A stretch of 63,472 nt of DNA from an uncultured Burkholderiales bacterium (GTDB taxonomy: Bacteria; Pseudomonadota; Gammaproteobacteria; Burkholderiales; Burkholderiaceae_C), in contig CAISPG010000106.1 in assembly GCA_903887325.1 (NCBI GenBank), positions 1 to 63,472 of the forward strand, in the 5' to 3' direction. Position numbers and translations under genes: made by a program. Below, in pieces: positions 8,339-18,199 of this stretch (positions are counted from its first letter, which is position 1; every line of letters begins with the position of its first letter). Under the pieces are notes generated by a model, which was not told where the DNA came from, made no database searches, and saw nothing but the letters and a program-made list of their open reading frames with translations.

Positions 8339-10114
8339 TCAAAGCGCAGATTTACCAGCCAGCCACTGACCGACTTTGCCCGGGTCTTTGATGCCGAGTC
8401 GCCATACCGCCTGTGTTTTCACGGGCAGGCGCACCGGTAATTCCAGCAGTTGCCCGTCTCGCGCCACCAGTGCAGTGAAAGTTTTGTGTTTACCCAGCAA
8501 GCCCGGCAATTGGTCAATGCGCTTGATGCGCCAGGCGCTTGCAGTGGCGCTCCCCGCCGCACCTACCGTCACGCCCAGCCATTCGTCGCCCGGCGCGAAA
8601 CCCGCAGCTTCGCTGGCGCTGCTGTTAAGCACAGTTTGTACTTGCACCGCATGGTTTTCCTGCACGCGCAAACCGAGTTGCTGGGTTAACGGCTGCTTGT
8701 CTTCGACGATGTCCACGCCTTGAGCCGTCAACAATTCGCGCAAGGGCAGGTCAGCCGTGCCATGCACCCAGGCCTTGAGATCGCGTTGCCAGCTGCGACC
8801 GGTGATGTCTTTCAACACCTGCAATACATCGCTTTCCTGCATAGGCCCGGCTTTGCAGCGCTTCCACAAACCGCGCATGACTTCGTCCAGACTGTGTCCG
8901 GATTGACGCAATGACAAATCCAGACACACACCGACCAGTGAGCCTTTGGCGTAATAGCTGATAGACAGATTCGGGCTGTTGGCGTCCGGGCGATACAGTT
9001 TGGTCCAGGCTTCAAAGCTGGCTTGGGCCACGCTGTGCTTTTTGCGCCCCGGTGTTTGCAATACGCTGTTGATGGTTTTGCCCAGCAGCTTCAAATACAC
9101 CGCAGGTGAAATTAACTCAGCGCGGCACAGCAGCACATCGTCGTAATAACTGGTGAATCCCTCGAAGAACCACAGCAGATCGGTGTAGTTTTCCTGCGTG
9201 TAGTCGTAACTTGCCAATGACACAGGGCGCAAGCGTTTGACGTTCCAGGTGTGGAAATACTCATGGCTGATCAGGCCCAGCAGACTGACATAACCATCAC
9301 TGTTGGCAAGCTGATCCACACGCGGCAGATCTTCGCGCTTGCACATCAAAGCCGTGCTGTGTTGGTGTTCCAGACCACCATAGCCGTCAGCCACCGCATT
9401 GATGAGGAACACATAACGGTCGTGCACCGCTTTGCCTTTGCCGTGCCAGAAATGGATTTCAGTTTCGCAAATGCGCTGCATGTCTTTGAGCAAACGGGTT
9501 CCATCGAATGACGGCGCAGCACCCGTGACCACCACCGTATGCGGCACGCCTTTGGCTAGAAAACTGCCCGACCAGAAATCGGCCATTTCCACCGGCGAGT
9601 CAGCCAGTTCGTCATAGTCGGCAGCTTGGTAAAGGCCAAAGCCGTTGGCGCTGGTTTTCACGGGTTTCAATGCGGTAGCCAAACGCCAGTGCGCGCAGTT
9701 GTCCGGCTGAGAGATTTGCAATGTGTGTGCATGCTGCTCGTGGCCGACGGCGATCAAACACAGACTGGTCGGGTTGAAAAAACCACGCAAAGCATCCAGC
9801 CAAGCAGTGCGCACCGAGGCGTCGTAGGCATGCACCTGGTAGTGAACTATCAAAGCCTGTGCTTCATCTGCTTGCACTTGCCAGGTGGCTTTGGCGGTTT
9901 GCATCACCGTGCATTCGCGGCCCTGCTGATTGGCTTTGACAAAGCTCAGTTGCTTGGAAAATTCACGCACCATGTAGCTGCCCGGAATCCACACAGGCAA
10001 TTGCAGCAATTGCAAAGCATGCGGTTTGGAGATGGTCAGCGTGACCTGCCACAGGTGTGCATGCAGGTCCAGCACTTCAACCTGGTAATGCACATTCGCG
10101 GCACTTGGTTTCAT
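8339..10114 (-). CDS. M61-family metallopeptidase with PDZ domain
   Basis: A 591-residue peptidase of family M61 (glycyl aminopeptidase group). The zinc motif HEYFH lies at residues 284-288, followed by the third-ligand segment FFEGFTSYYDD. The N-terminal third forms the beta-domain usual for the family (PVWIPGSYMVREFSKQL), and a C-terminal PDZ-like domain begins near residue 475. No signal peptide is evident, so a cytoplasmic location is likely. It is the last gene of a minus-strand operon after ubiH-type and dsbC genes, only 2 bp from dsbC. Its natural substrate is not known. Confidence 0.88.
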   Translation of the reverse strand: MKPSAANVHYQVEVLDLHAHLWQVTLTISKPHALQLLQLPVWIPGSYMVREFSKQLSFVKANQQGRECTVMQTAKATWQVQADEAQALIVHYQVHAYDASVRTAWLDALRGFFNPTSLCLIAVGHEQHAHTLQISQPDNCAHWRLATALKPVKTSANGFGLYQAADYDELADSPVEMADFWSGSFLAKGVPHTVVVTGAAPSFDGTRLLKDMQRICETEIHFWHGKGKAVHDRYVFLINAVADGYGGLEHQHSTALMCKREDLPRVDQLANSDGYVSLLGLISHEYFHTWNVKRLRPVSLASYDYTQENYTDLLWFFEGFTSYYDDVLLCRAELISPAVYLKLLGKTINSVLQTPGRKKHSVAQASFEAWTKLYRPDANSPNLSISYYAKGSLVGVCLDLSLRQSGHSLDEVMRGLWKRCKAGPMQESDVLQVLKDITGRSWQRDLKAWVHGTADLPLRELLTAQGVDIVEDKQPLTQQLGLRVQENHAVQVQTVLNSSASEAAGFAPGDEWLGVTVGAAGSATASAWRIKRIDQLPGLLGKHKTFTALVARDGQLLELPVRLPVKTQAVWRLGIKDPGKVGQWLAGKSAL

Positions 10115-10116
10115 GC

Positions 10117-10845
10117 TTATTTGCCCAGCATTTTTTCGATTTGAGCGAGTTCAATGGCACCGGGTACGCGCGTGCCGTCAGTGAAGACCAAAGTAGGCGT
10201 GCCGGTGATTTTCATTTTCTGGCCGAACTCGGTATTGCGTTTCAAAGCCGCCGTGTCGCAGGTGGAAGAGGCCGGTGACTGGTCGCGCACCATCCAGTCA
10301 AGCCAGCTTTTGCCGGGTTCTTTGGCGCACCAAATGGATTTGGATTTCTCCACTGAATCTTTGCCCAGAATAGGGTACAAAAACAAATAGACCGTGATGT
10401 TGTCGGCCTTGGCCAGTTCGCGCTCGAAGCGTTTGCAGTAGCCGCAGTTCGGGTCTTCAAACACCGCCAGTTTGCGCTCGCCATTACCACGCACAATCGT
10501 GATGGCGTCTTTGAGGGGCAGGGTTTTGAAATCGATGGCGGTGATTTTCTGCACCCGCTCGTCGGTCAGGTTGCGCTGCGATTTGGTGTCTATCAACTGA
10601 CCTTGCAACAAATAACTGCCGCTGGCGTCGGTGTAATAAATCTCGGTGCCGTCCACCCGCAATTCAAACAAACCCGCTATGGGTGTGCGTCTGATCTCGT
10701 CAATCGGTTGAATATGCGGCATGCGTTCTTTGAGGTTTTTGCGGATCAAGGCTTCCTCGCCTTGGGCAAACACCGCGCTTGCGCTTAATAGCGATCCACA
10801 CAAAACGGCGAAAGACATAAGCCGATGGCTTGAAAAGTTAAACAT
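10117..10845 (-). CDS. dsbC: thiol:disulfide interchange protein DsbC
   Basis: A 242-residue periplasmic disulfide isomerase. After a signal peptide ending near SASAVFA it has the N-terminal dimerisation domain and a thioredoxin domain with active site CGYC in FEDPNCGYCKRFERE. A second cysteine pair (IWCAKEPG and SSTCDTAA) and the cis-proline segment TGTPTLVFTDG are also present. DsbC reshuffles wrong disulfides in exported proteins. The start at 10845 gives a clean signal peptide; longer readings upstream do not look coding. It sits 17 bp from the ubiH-type gene and 2 bp from the M61 peptidase gene. Confidence 0.92.
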   Translation of the reverse strand: MFNFSSHRLMSFAVLCGSLLSASAVFAQGEEALIRKNLKERMPHIQPIDEIRRTPIAGLFELRVDGTEIYYTDASGSYLLQGQLIDTKSQRNLTDERVQKITAIDFKTLPLKDAITIVRGNGERKLAVFEDPNCGYCKRFERELAKADNITVYLFLYPILGKDSVEKSKSIWCAKEPGKSWLDWMVRDQSPASSTCDTAALKRNTEFGQKMKITGTPTLVFTDGTRVPGAIELAQIEKMLGK

Positions 10846-10862
10846 AAATTTCCCTATTGAAT

Positions 10863-11981
10863 TCAATGCATGGCTTGCTGCACCGTCCATTGCTTGAGAG
10901 GTGTGAGCTGGTTGAAACTGTTCAAGCCCCAATTGCGTAGGGTTTGCACAGCGGCATTCGGGTGATTAAACAAACGTTGCAAACCGTCGCAGGCCAACCA
11001 GGTGGCCTGCAAACCGGCTTTGCGCGCACGCTCGTAGCGGCGCAGCAAAAACCGGTCGTCGACGCCGCGCCAATACGCAGTGGTTTCGCGTTCTTTCAAA
11101 ACCGCAGCCAGTTCGCTGACATCGGCCAGGCCCAGGTTCAGGCCCAGACCGGCAAGTGGATGAATGCTGTGTGCGGCATCTCCGGCCAGCACCCAAGCGC
11201 TGCCATCGGCAAAGCGCCCGCTCCAGTGCGATGCTTTGGCCAGTTGCAAGGGCCACACCTGTGCGGCATGGGTGGTGTGCAGTTCGCCCAGCGTCTGGCG
11301 GCTGGCTTGGGTGAGTGCCTCAGACAGTTGTTCGGGCGAGGCGTGATGCAATTCCAGCGCGCGCGCAGATGGCATGGACCAAACCACCGCGGCTTCGTCG
11401 CCAGAGCTGCCACCCAGCGGCAACAGCGCCAGTATGTCGAGTTCCTGACCGTGTTGATTGAACCATTGCAGCGCCTGCTGGCGGTGCGGTTTGGCGCAAC
11501 GCACCCGCGTAGCCAGCGCGTGTTGCGCATAAGGCAAGGTGTCGTAGGCCACGCCCAGGTCCTGGCGCGTGCTGCTGTGGCGGCCTTCGCAGACCACGGT
11601 CAGTTTGGCTTTGGCGGGAGCGTCTATGCGCTGAATGGCGGGTTGAAAAGAAATGGCGTCGGCCAGCAATTGTTCCAGCGCGGGCACATCGACTATATGG
11701 GTCAGACCGTTGAAAGACGGGGATTGAAACTGCACCTGCCCGCCGGCATCGCCCCAGACTTGCATGGATTGCACCGGCGTGGCGTGCAAGCCGTCGGGCC
11801 AGCAGCGCAACTCGGACAACAGTTCGCGCGAACCTGAGTTCAATGCAAAAGCCCGCACGTCATTGGCCTGCGAAGGATGGCCGACCAGGGCAATCCGCAG
11901 ACGCTGGCGCGCCAGCAACAAAGCCAGTGTGCTGCCGACGATGCCGCTGCCGCGAATGCAAATATCAAAGGAAGAAGACAT
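10863..11981 (-). CDS. UbiH/UbiF/COQ6-type FAD monooxygenase
   Basis: A 372-residue flavoprotein hydroxylase of the UbiH/COQ6 family, which hydroxylates the aromatic ring during ubiquinone synthesis. It has the N-terminal dinucleotide fold IRGSGIVGSTLA and the second FAD motif LAGDAAHSIHPLAGLGLNLG. It is a little shorter than many UbiH proteins. Which ring position it acts on cannot be read from the sequence, so no gene symbol is given. It leads the operon with dsbC and the M61 peptidase and is divergent from ychF. Confidence 0.82.
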   Translation of the reverse strand: MSSSFDICIRGSGIVGSTLALLLARQRLRIALVGHPSQANDVRAFALNSGSRELLSELRCWPDGLHATPVQSMQVWGDAGGQVQFQSPSFNGLTHIVDVPALEQLLADAISFQPAIQRIDAPAKAKLTVVCEGRHSSTRQDLGVAYDTLPYAQHALATRVRCAKPHRQQALQWFNQHGQELDILALLPLGGSSGDEAAVVWSMPSARALELHHASPEQLSEALTQASRQTLGELHTTHAAQVWPLQLAKASHWSGRFADGSAWVLAGDAAHSIHPLAGLGLNLGLADVSELAAVLKERETTAYWRGVDDRFLLRRYERARKAGLQATWLACDGLQRLFNHPNAAVQTLRNWGLNSFNQLTPLKQWTVQQAMH

Positions 11982-12069
11982 TCAAACCATTGTAGGAGTT
12001 GGCTGGCCGTAGAATTTCAGGCTTTGCGCACAACCCTAGCTTGCGCATTAGCTTTCCAAGGAATCAGCC

Positions 12070-13161
12070 ATGAGTTTGAAATGCGGCATCGTGGGCTTGC
12101 CCAACGTCGGCAAGTCCACCCTGTTCAACGCCCTGACCAAAGCGGGCATTGCGGCTGAAAACTACCCGTTTTGCACCATAGAGCCTAATGTCGGCGTGGT
12201 AGAGGTGCCGGACCTGCGCCTGGACCAACTCTCCGAGATCGTCAAACCCGAGCGCGTCGTCCCGGCTATCGTCGAGTTTGTCGACATCGCCGGCTTGGTT
12301 GCAGGTGCCAGCACCGGCGAAGGCTTGGGCAACCAGTTTTTAGCGCATATCCGCGAAACCGATGCGATTGTGAATGTGGTGCGATGCTTTGAAGACGACA
12401 ACGTGATTCACGTGGCCGGCAAGGTAGACCCGATTTCAGACATTGAAGTGATTCAAACCGAGTTGTGTCTGGCCGACTTGAGCAGCGTGGAAAAAGCATT
12501 ACACCGTCACCAGAAAACCGCGCGCTCCGGCGACAAAGAGGCCGCCAAACTCGTGGCTATTTTGGAGCGTTGCCAGACCGCGTTGAATGACACCAAGCCG
12601 GTGCGAACGATTGATTTCAGCAAAGAAGAAAAACTCGCGGTCAAACAGTTTTTCCTGATCACGGCCAAGCCTGCGATGTTTGTTGCCAACGTGGCCGAAG
12701 ACGGTTTCGAGAACAACCCCATGTTGGATCGCCTGACCCAATTTGCGCATGCTCAGCATGCACCGGTGGTTGCCATCAGTGCCAAGCTAGAAGCTGAAAT
12801 GAGCGAGATGGGCGACGAAGACCGCGACATGTTTTTGGCCGAACTCGGTCAAACTGAACCTGGCTTGAACCGTTTGATTCGCTCGGCTTACACCTTGCTG
12901 GGTTTACAAACTTACTTCACCGCAGGCGTGAAAGAAGTGCGCGCCTGGACGATTCGCGTGGGCGACACCGGCCCGCAAGCCGCAGGCGTTATTCACACCG
13001 ATTTTGAAAAGGGCTATATCCGCGCCCAGACGATTGCGTTCGATGACTTCATTCAGTACAAGGGCGAGCAAGGTGCCAAAGACGCGGGCAAGATGCGGGC
13101 TGAGGGCAAGGAATACGTGGTGAAAGACGGCGATGTGATGAACTTCTTGTTCAGTTCGTAA
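12070..13161 (+). CDS. ychF: redox-regulated ATPase YchF
   Basis: A 363-residue Obg-like ATPase. It has G1 [15 protein letters not shown], the G3 segment FVDIAGLV, the atypical G4 motif NVAE (which explains ATP over GTP preference in this family) and a C-terminal TGS domain ending in DGDVMNFLF. YchF associates with ribosomes and is linked to translation and oxidative stress responses. AAGGAA lies just before the ATG. The length is the family norm. Confidence 0.95.
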   Translation: MSLKCGIVGLPNVGKSTLFNALTKAGIAAENYPFCTIEPNVGVVEVPDLRLDQLSEIVKPERVVPAIVEFVDIAGLVAGASTGEGLGNQFLAHIRETDAIVNVVRCFEDDNVIHVAGKVDPISDIEVIQTELCLADLSSVEKALHRHQKTARSGDKEAAKLVAILERCQTALNDTKPVRTIDFSKEEKLAVKQFFLITAKPAMFVANVAEDGFENNPMLDRLTQFAHAQHAPVVAISAKLEAEMSEMGDEDRDMFLAELGQTEPGLNRLIRSAYTLLGLQTYFTAGVKEVRAWTIRVGDTGPQAAGVIHTDFEKGYIRAQTIAFDDFIQYKGEQGAKDAGKMRAEGKEYVVKDGDVMNFLFSS

Positions 13162-13285
13162 ACAGTAAGAAATAAATTTTGAAGGTATTTATCAGTCCTC
13201 TGGCGTGGAAAAACCAGGTGGCATTCATAAATTTGTAATATTAAAAGTTTAAATTAAATTCAATCTATAAACCAAAGAGGTTGAA

Positions 13286-15694
13286 ATGTTGAATTTGAAA
13301 AATCAGAAAACTTTTGCTTTCTCCACAATTTTCACAGCGGTGGTGTTCGTGGTGGCAGCCTGTGCAGGTGGCGGTGGCAGTACTGGGAATTTGACTGTTC
13401 AAGGTGTTGCTGCTACCGGTGCTGCCATGGCGAAGGCCAGTGTTTCGTTGAAATGCGCCGACGGTGGTACCGGCAGCACAGTCACTGATGTGAATGGAAA
13501 TTACGCTGTACGTTTCAATGGTCAATTGCCTTGCATTATTGAAGCAACTGCAAGTGACAAGTCAGTCATTTACCATTCGGTAGCAACCGGATCTGGTAAT
13601 ACGGCAACTGCCAATATCACCCCATTGACAGAGGCTTTGGTCACGCAAATCAGCAGCGACCCCGGCACTTATTTCACAAGCTTTGATTCAACAGCCGCCA
13701 AAAAATTAACCAGCAGTGTGTTGTCAGATTCTCAGAACAAAGTACTTCAAAACTTGAAGGACAACGGGGCCGCTGATGCTGATTTACCGACGGACATCAT
13801 TGGCAGCAAATTGGTTGCTGGTGCCGCAGATAACACCTATGACAAGTTGCTTGACACCATCGGTTCAAAAACCTATGACGTCAAGATCATTGCCATGAAT
13901 GATTTTCATGGCAATATTAAAGCCCCAGCTCAAACGAATGGTGGTCAAGTGACATTGCCTGACGGTGGTTCGGGGGTAAAGGTAAACGTTGGTGGTGCAG
14001 CTTATGTGGCTACAGCGATCAAGTCGCTCAAAGATTCTGCAAAGAATAACGTAGTAGTTGGCGCTGGAGATTTGACAGGCGCCTCACCCTTTGCTTCTTC
14101 CATCACCCATGATGAAGCCACTGTTGATGTGCTCAATCAAATGGGTGTAGATGTCACCTCAGTGGGCAACCATGAATTCGATTACGGCAAAGCCGAATTG
14201 CTGCGAAAACAAAATGGCGGCTGTTATCCGGCTTCTGGCGACCTAGGCAAAGTAGGTGTTGATACTTGCTTCATGGACTCATCCACCGGGACTTACTCTG
14301 CTAATGGTGCATCCTTTTCCGGCGCGAAATACAAATACTTGTCTGCCAATGTTGTAGACAAAACCACCTCCAAAACACTGTTTCCGGCTACTTACATCAA
14401 GCGCTTTGGCCCTGTTTCTGTCGGCTTTATCGGACTGACACTCAAAGGGACCACGCAACTGGTCTCAGCTAATGGCATTTCCGATTTGACTTTCAATGAT
14501 GAAATTGAAACCATCAACAGCTACGCCAAATCGCTTAAGTCCAGTGGCGTTCAAGCCGTGGTGGTGTTAATACACCAAGGTGGTACTTCCACTGCCACAA
14601 CGGTGAATGACAAAACATGCCCGGTCAGCTTTGGCGACTTACAAACTATTTTGGATGGCATCAGCGCAGATATTGATGTGGTGGTCAGCGGGCACAGTCA
14701 TCAGGAATACGTGTGCACAGTCACTGGTAAAGCCAGCAAAAAAGATTACCTGGTAACCCAAACTGGCTTTTACGGTGGCGCTATCACTGACATCAGTTTG
14801 AAAATTCATCCCAAAGTCGGGGTGACTTCGAAGTCTGCTAACACGGTACCTGTGATTCAAGCTGATACCAATGCTGGAGTGACCATTCCGCAAGGTTTCA
14901 AGACTTTTTCTAAAGACGCAACGGTTGATACTTTGGTTACTAATTACGTGTCTGTCTCAACTACCTTGGCTAGCAAGCAAGTGGGAACTATTAGCGCTAA
15001 TTTATCGCGTGCTTTGTTCACAGGAACAACCAACCGCGACGAATCTGCCGAGGGTGCTATGGGCGGAGTCATGGCTGATGCTTATTTATACGGTACTCCC
15101 GGCGGAGCAGATTTTGCAGTGCTTAACCCCGGAGGAGTTCGGTCGGACCTGACCTGCGCCAGTGGTGTTAATCCACCTTGTCCAGTGACCTACAGTCAAG
15201 TCAATACGGTTGCGCCGTTTGCCAACACACTGGTCAAAGTCAACCTGACAGGCGCACAAATCATCCGTTTGCTGGAACAGCAATGGGAAGCGTCTAATTG
15301 CACTGGTGGCACCGCCAAATACAACCCGAACACTTTCCAATACGGACGCCTGCTACAGGTTTCCAAAGAACTCACCTACTCCTTTGATAACAATGTAAAT
15401 GGTTGGCCAACTGGTAATACGCCTAGCAATTGCGCGGCCGCTGGTAGCGGTAGCCGAGTGATAGTTTCAACTGTCAAGGTAAACGGTGTGAATCTGGATT
15501 TGAGCAAAACATATACCGTAGTGACAAACAGTTTCCTGGCACTTGGGTCAGGTGGCGATAATTTCACTGTGATGGCAACATATGGAAAAAATGTCATTGA
15601 TACCAAGGTTCTTGATCTCGATGCAATGATTTCCTATCTCAGAGAAAAGTCACCCGTGGCTGTTCCTACGCCTCGCATCACCCGTGTGAATTGA
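13286..15694 (+). CDS. 5'-nucleotidase-like lipoprotein
   Basis: An 802-residue exported metallophosphoesterase. The N-terminus is a lipoprotein signal with lipobox VAAC (Cys26), then a Gly/Ser linker and a carboxypeptidase-regulatory-like beta domain (about residues 33-115). The phosphoesterase domain shows the metal motifs NDFHGN (206-208 DxH), GAGD (261-262), GNHE (294-297) and a later SGHSHQEY. The C-terminal nucleotidase domain has LNPGGVRSDL and the substrate segment GGDNF. UshA-type enzymes hydrolyse periplasmic or extracellular nucleotides. AGAGG precedes the start. The extra N-terminal domain and lipid anchor are not found in classical UshA. It is coupled to a small secreted protein. 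Confidence 0.88.
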   Translation: MLNLKNQKTFAFSTIFTAVVFVVAACAGGGGSTGNLTVQGVAATGAAMAKASVSLKCADGGTGSTVTDVNGNYAVRFNGQLPCIIEATASDKSVIYHSVATGSGNTATANITPLTEALVTQISSDPGTYFTSFDSTAAKKLTSSVLSDSQNKVLQNLKDNGAADADLPTDIIGSKLVAGAADNTYDKLLDTIGSKTYDVKIIAMNDFHGNIKAPAQTNGGQVTLPDGGSGVKVNVGGAAYVATAIKSLKDSAKNNVVVGAGDLTGASPFASSITHDEATVDVLNQMGVDVTSVGNHEFDYGKAELLRKQNGGCYPASGDLGKVGVDTCFMDSSTGTYSANGASFSGAKYKYLSANVVDKTTSKTLFPATYIKRFGPVSVGFIGLTLKGTTQLVSANGISDLTFNDEIETINSYAKSLKSSGVQAVVVLIHQGGTSTATTVNDKTCPVSFGDLQTILDGISADIDVVVSGHSHQEYVCTVTGKASKKDYLVTQTGFYGGAITDISLKIHPKVGVTSKSANTVPVIQADTNAGVTIPQGFKTFSKDATVDTLVTNYVSVSTTLASKQVGTISANLSRALFTGTTNRDESAEGAMGGVMADAYLYGTPGGADFAVLNPGGVRSDLTCASGVNPPCPVTYSQVNTVAPFANTLVKVNLTGAQIIRLLEQQWEASNCTGGTAKYNPNTFQYGRLLQVSKELTYSFDNNVNGWPTGNTPSNCAAAGSGSRVIVSTVKVNGVNLDLSKTYTVVTNSFLALGSGGDNFTVMATYGKNVIDTKVLDLDAMISYLREKSPVAVPTPRITRVN

Positions 15695-16212
15695 TGCGCT
15701 TGAATCTGCACTTGCCCCTCAGAATCGTTCTGGGGGGTATTTTTCTTTGTTTGACTTGTCTGCCTTGCCTGTCTTTAACGCAGCAGCAAATGCAAGTGGT
15801 GCAGTCTGCTGCCCAAGACGCCAGACAGCTTTGCCTGAAAGCCATGCACCATGACACTGACGGTTTTGTCATCTGTGTGGACCAAATGTTGGCACGTCCT
15901 GGAAATTCAGTTGAACATCAGCTTGGGTTTGCTTATATGGGTCTAGTCGGCTGCCTGTCTGCCGCTCGTATATCAACCCTGCATTCGGATGTCTGTAGCA
16001 GGGATTACCTTCAAATTTCTGATCATTTAGCTAAAAAGCTCAAAGTCAAAGATGCTCAGATATGCCCTGTAATACCAGGCGACTGTGCAATAAGGTTATC
16101 GCAAATCAAGGACATGCGATCGCGTCTTTTTCAGACGAATAGCCTGACATTTGCCATGCGTCTGGCACAAATCAAGGCTGTGGGACCCGCTATGAAGGAC
16201 ATTAAGCACTGA
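15694..16212 (+). CDS. secreted cysteine-rich protein, unknown
   Basis: A 172-residue protein I do not recognise. A hydrophobic signal peptide runs to about residue 28. The mature part has six cysteines (LCLK, ICVD, GCLS, VCSR, ICPV, DCAI), an even number that fits three disulfides in an exported protein. The remainder looks mostly helical. The ATG shares bases with the stop of the nucleotidase gene (TGATG), so the two are translationally coupled and may work together at the cell surface or in the periplasm. A link to nucleotide scavenging is only inferred from this coupling. Confidence 0.7.
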   Translation: MRLNLHLPLRIVLGGIFLCLTCLPCLSLTQQQMQVVQSAAQDARQLCLKAMHHDTDGFVICVDQMLARPGNSVEHQLGFAYMGLVGCLSAARISTLHSDVCSRDYLQISDHLAKKLKVKDAQICPVIPGDCAIRLSQIKDMRSRLFQTNSLTFAMRLAQIKAVGPAMKDIKH

Positions 16213-16257
16213 TGGCCTATGCTGGTCTAAACCTGCCTTTATGACAAAGTCAGGGGT

Positions 16258-16743
16258 TTAGCTTATCCAAGCCATCAACCACTGCCAGCCGAACACCAGC
16301 ACGCCATAGCGAATTGCCTTGCCTATGGCCATATAGACAGTGCATGGCAACAAGGGCAGACGCAAATAACCGGCCACCATACACAAGGGGTCGCCAATGA
16401 TGGGCAGCCAAGCGCCCAGACAGGCAACTGGGCCTACGCGCTCTAGCCAACGCAGTGCGCGCATGTGGTGTGTGACTTTGTCTTGATGCAGGTATTGCGC
16501 CATCCACCGCTCTGCACCCAAGCCCATCCACCAGCCGACCACGCCGCCCAGTGTGTTGCCTACAGTGGCGACGATGAGCGCAGGCCACAGCAGTTCAGGA
16601 TTGAGTGCAATCAAACCCAGCAGCAAAGGCTCTGAACCCAAAGGAATCAGTGTGGCGGCCAGCAAGGATGCGACAAACAAAACAGCCAATTCATACTCCG
16701 GCTGCGACAAGTTTGTCAACAGGGTTTGAAAAAAATTCTCCAT
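16258..16743 (-). CDS. YqaA-family (DedA-like) membrane protein
   Basis: A 161-residue inner-membrane protein of the YqaA group within the DedA/SNARE-associated superfamily. Four or five hydrophobic segments are visible, with the marker segments LIPLGSEPLLLG, VGNTLGGVVGWWMG and PIIGDPLCMVAGYLRLP. The DedA superfamily includes lipid-flipping and polytopic envelope proteins; no role is known for this subgroup. The start at 16743 (MENFF) gives the family length; an extension to 16797 is unlikely. It is divergent from dusB. Confidence 0.82.
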   Translation of the reverse strand: MENFFQTLLTNLSQPEYELAVLFVASLLAATLIPLGSEPLLLGLIALNPELLWPALIVATVGNTLGGVVGWWMGLGAERWMAQYLHQDKVTHHMRALRWLERVGPVACLGAWLPIIGDPLCMVAGYLRLPLLPCTVYMAIGKAIRYGVLVFGWQWLMAWIS

Positions 16744-16894
16744 GTGAAGCAGTGTAAGTGTTGCCTGGCGCAATAAAACACACACGAAAACACACACAAG
16801 TACAGAAAAAAATTTGATAAGAAATCAGTCACACAAAAGCAGATACACACCGCTAGAATCGTGCCTCCTTTTTAAGCACACCTTTTGTTACTGC

Positions 16895-17926
16895 ATGCGC
16901 ATTGCTTCCTTTGAATTAGCCCACAACGTGTTTGTCGCCCCCATGGCCGGTGTGACGGACAGGCCGTTTCGCATGTTGTGCAAGCAGCTGGGCGCGGCGT
17001 ATGCGGTCAGCGAAATGGTGACCTCGCGCAAAGACCTGTGGGACAGTTTGAAGACCTCGCGTCGCGCCAACCACGACGGCGAAGCCGGTCCCATCGCGGT
17101 GCAGATCGCTGGCACAGATGCCGACATGATGGCCGAGGCGGCGGTCTACAACATACAGCGTGGCGCGCAAATCATCGACATCAACATGGGCTGCCCGGCC
17201 AAAAAGGTGTGCAACAAATGGGCCGGTTCTGCGTTGATGCAGGATGAATCTTTGGCCATATCGATTGTTCAGGCGGTGGTAGATGCAGCCACGCCTTTCG
17301 GTGTGCCCGTCACTTTGAAAATGCGCACCGGCTGGCGCGCCGATCAGCGCAACGTCGTCACCTTGGCCAAACAAGCCGAATCCGCCGGTGTGCAAATGAT
17401 CACAGTACACGGCCGCACTCGCGAGCAAGGCTACAGCGGTCAGGCCGAGTACGACAGCATCGCGCTGGTAAAGGCGGCGGTCGGCGTGCCTGTGGTGGCC
17501 AATGGCGACATCGACTCCCCGCAAAAAGCAAAGCAGGTGTTGAAATACACAGGTGCTGATGCGGTCATGATCGGTCGCGCAGCGCAGGGCAGGCCTTGGA
17601 TATTTCGCGAGATACAGCACTTTCTGGCGCACGGCACGCTGTTGGCACCACCGCTGGTTGCCGAGGTGCAGCGCTTGCTGTTACACCATTTGCAAGACCA
17701 TTACAGCTTGTATGGCCGCCACATCGGCGTGCGCAGCGCGCGCAAGCACATAGGCTGGTACACACACGGATTGCCTGAGGCTCAAGCTTTCAGACAAACC
17801 ATGAATGCGATTGACGACTGCGACCGCCAGCTGGCGGTGGTGGCCGATTACTTTGAACGGCTGGGGCAACACTCAGACCGTTTGCACTACACAACATCAG
17901 TACCTGTTCTGGAGACACAAGCATGA
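16895..17926 (+). CDS. dusB: tRNA-dihydrouridine synthase B
   Basis: A 343-residue FMN-dependent enzyme that reduces uridines in the tRNA D-loop. Family motifs are APMAGVTDRPFR at the N-terminus, INMGCPAKKVCNKWAGSAL with the catalytic Cys, LKMRTGW, VHGRTREQGYSG and GADAVMIGRAAQGRPWIF. The ATG at 16895 gives the typical N-terminus; an upstream in-frame start at 16814 would add an unrelated leader. The stop overlaps the fis start by four bases. The dusB-fis pair is the classic proteobacterial arrangement. Confidence 0.95.
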   Translation: MRIASFELAHNVFVAPMAGVTDRPFRMLCKQLGAAYAVSEMVTSRKDLWDSLKTSRRANHDGEAGPIAVQIAGTDADMMAEAAVYNIQRGAQIIDINMGCPAKKVCNKWAGSALMQDESLAISIVQAVVDAATPFGVPVTLKMRTGWRADQRNVVTLAKQAESAGVQMITVHGRTREQGYSGQAEYDSIALVKAAVGVPVVANGDIDSPQKAKQVLKYTGADAVMIGRAAQGRPWIFREIQHFLAHGTLLAPPLVAEVQRLLLHHLQDHYSLYGRHIGVRSARKHIGWYTHGLPEAQAFRQTMNAIDDCDRQLAVVADYFERLGQHSDRLHYTTSVPVLETQA

Positions 17927-18156
17927 GCAAAAAACAAATTGAAGAGGTGGTGCGCCACAGTCTTGAGGCTTACTTCAAGGATTTGCGCGGTGCCGAACCC
18001 GATCAATTGCACGACATGATGATTCAAGTCATGGAAAAACCTTTGCTGGATGTGGTCATGAAACACGCAGACGGCAACCAATCGCGCGCCGCTACTTGGC
18101 TGGGGCTGAACCGCAATACCTTGCGCAAAAAACTCACCGACCACAAATTACTTTGA
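17923..18156 (+). CDS. fis: Fis-type DNA-binding protein
   Basis: A 77-residue Fis family protein. The C-terminal helix-turn-helix reads NQSRAATWLGLNRNTLRKKL. The N-terminal part is shorter than in enterobacterial Fis (98 residues), as usual in betaproteobacteria. Fis bends DNA and adjusts transcription of rRNA, tRNA and growth-related genes. It is translationally coupled to dusB and lies 43 bp upstream of purH, which may be on the same transcript. Confidence 0.93.
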   Translation: MSKKQIEEVVRHSLEAYFKDLRGAEPDQLHDMMIQVMEKPLLDVVMKHADGNQSRAATWLGLNRNTLRKKLTDHKLL

Positions 18157-18199
18157 TTTTTTCTTCACCGGCTGAGCAGCTCATTAGAAAGTAGTACCC

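Noticed and set aside
10944-11837. 297-codon open frame on the plus strand over the UbiH-type gene
   Set aside because: Composition follows the third-base bias of the real minus-strand gene with clear FAD motifs; no domain or ribosome-binding site is seen.
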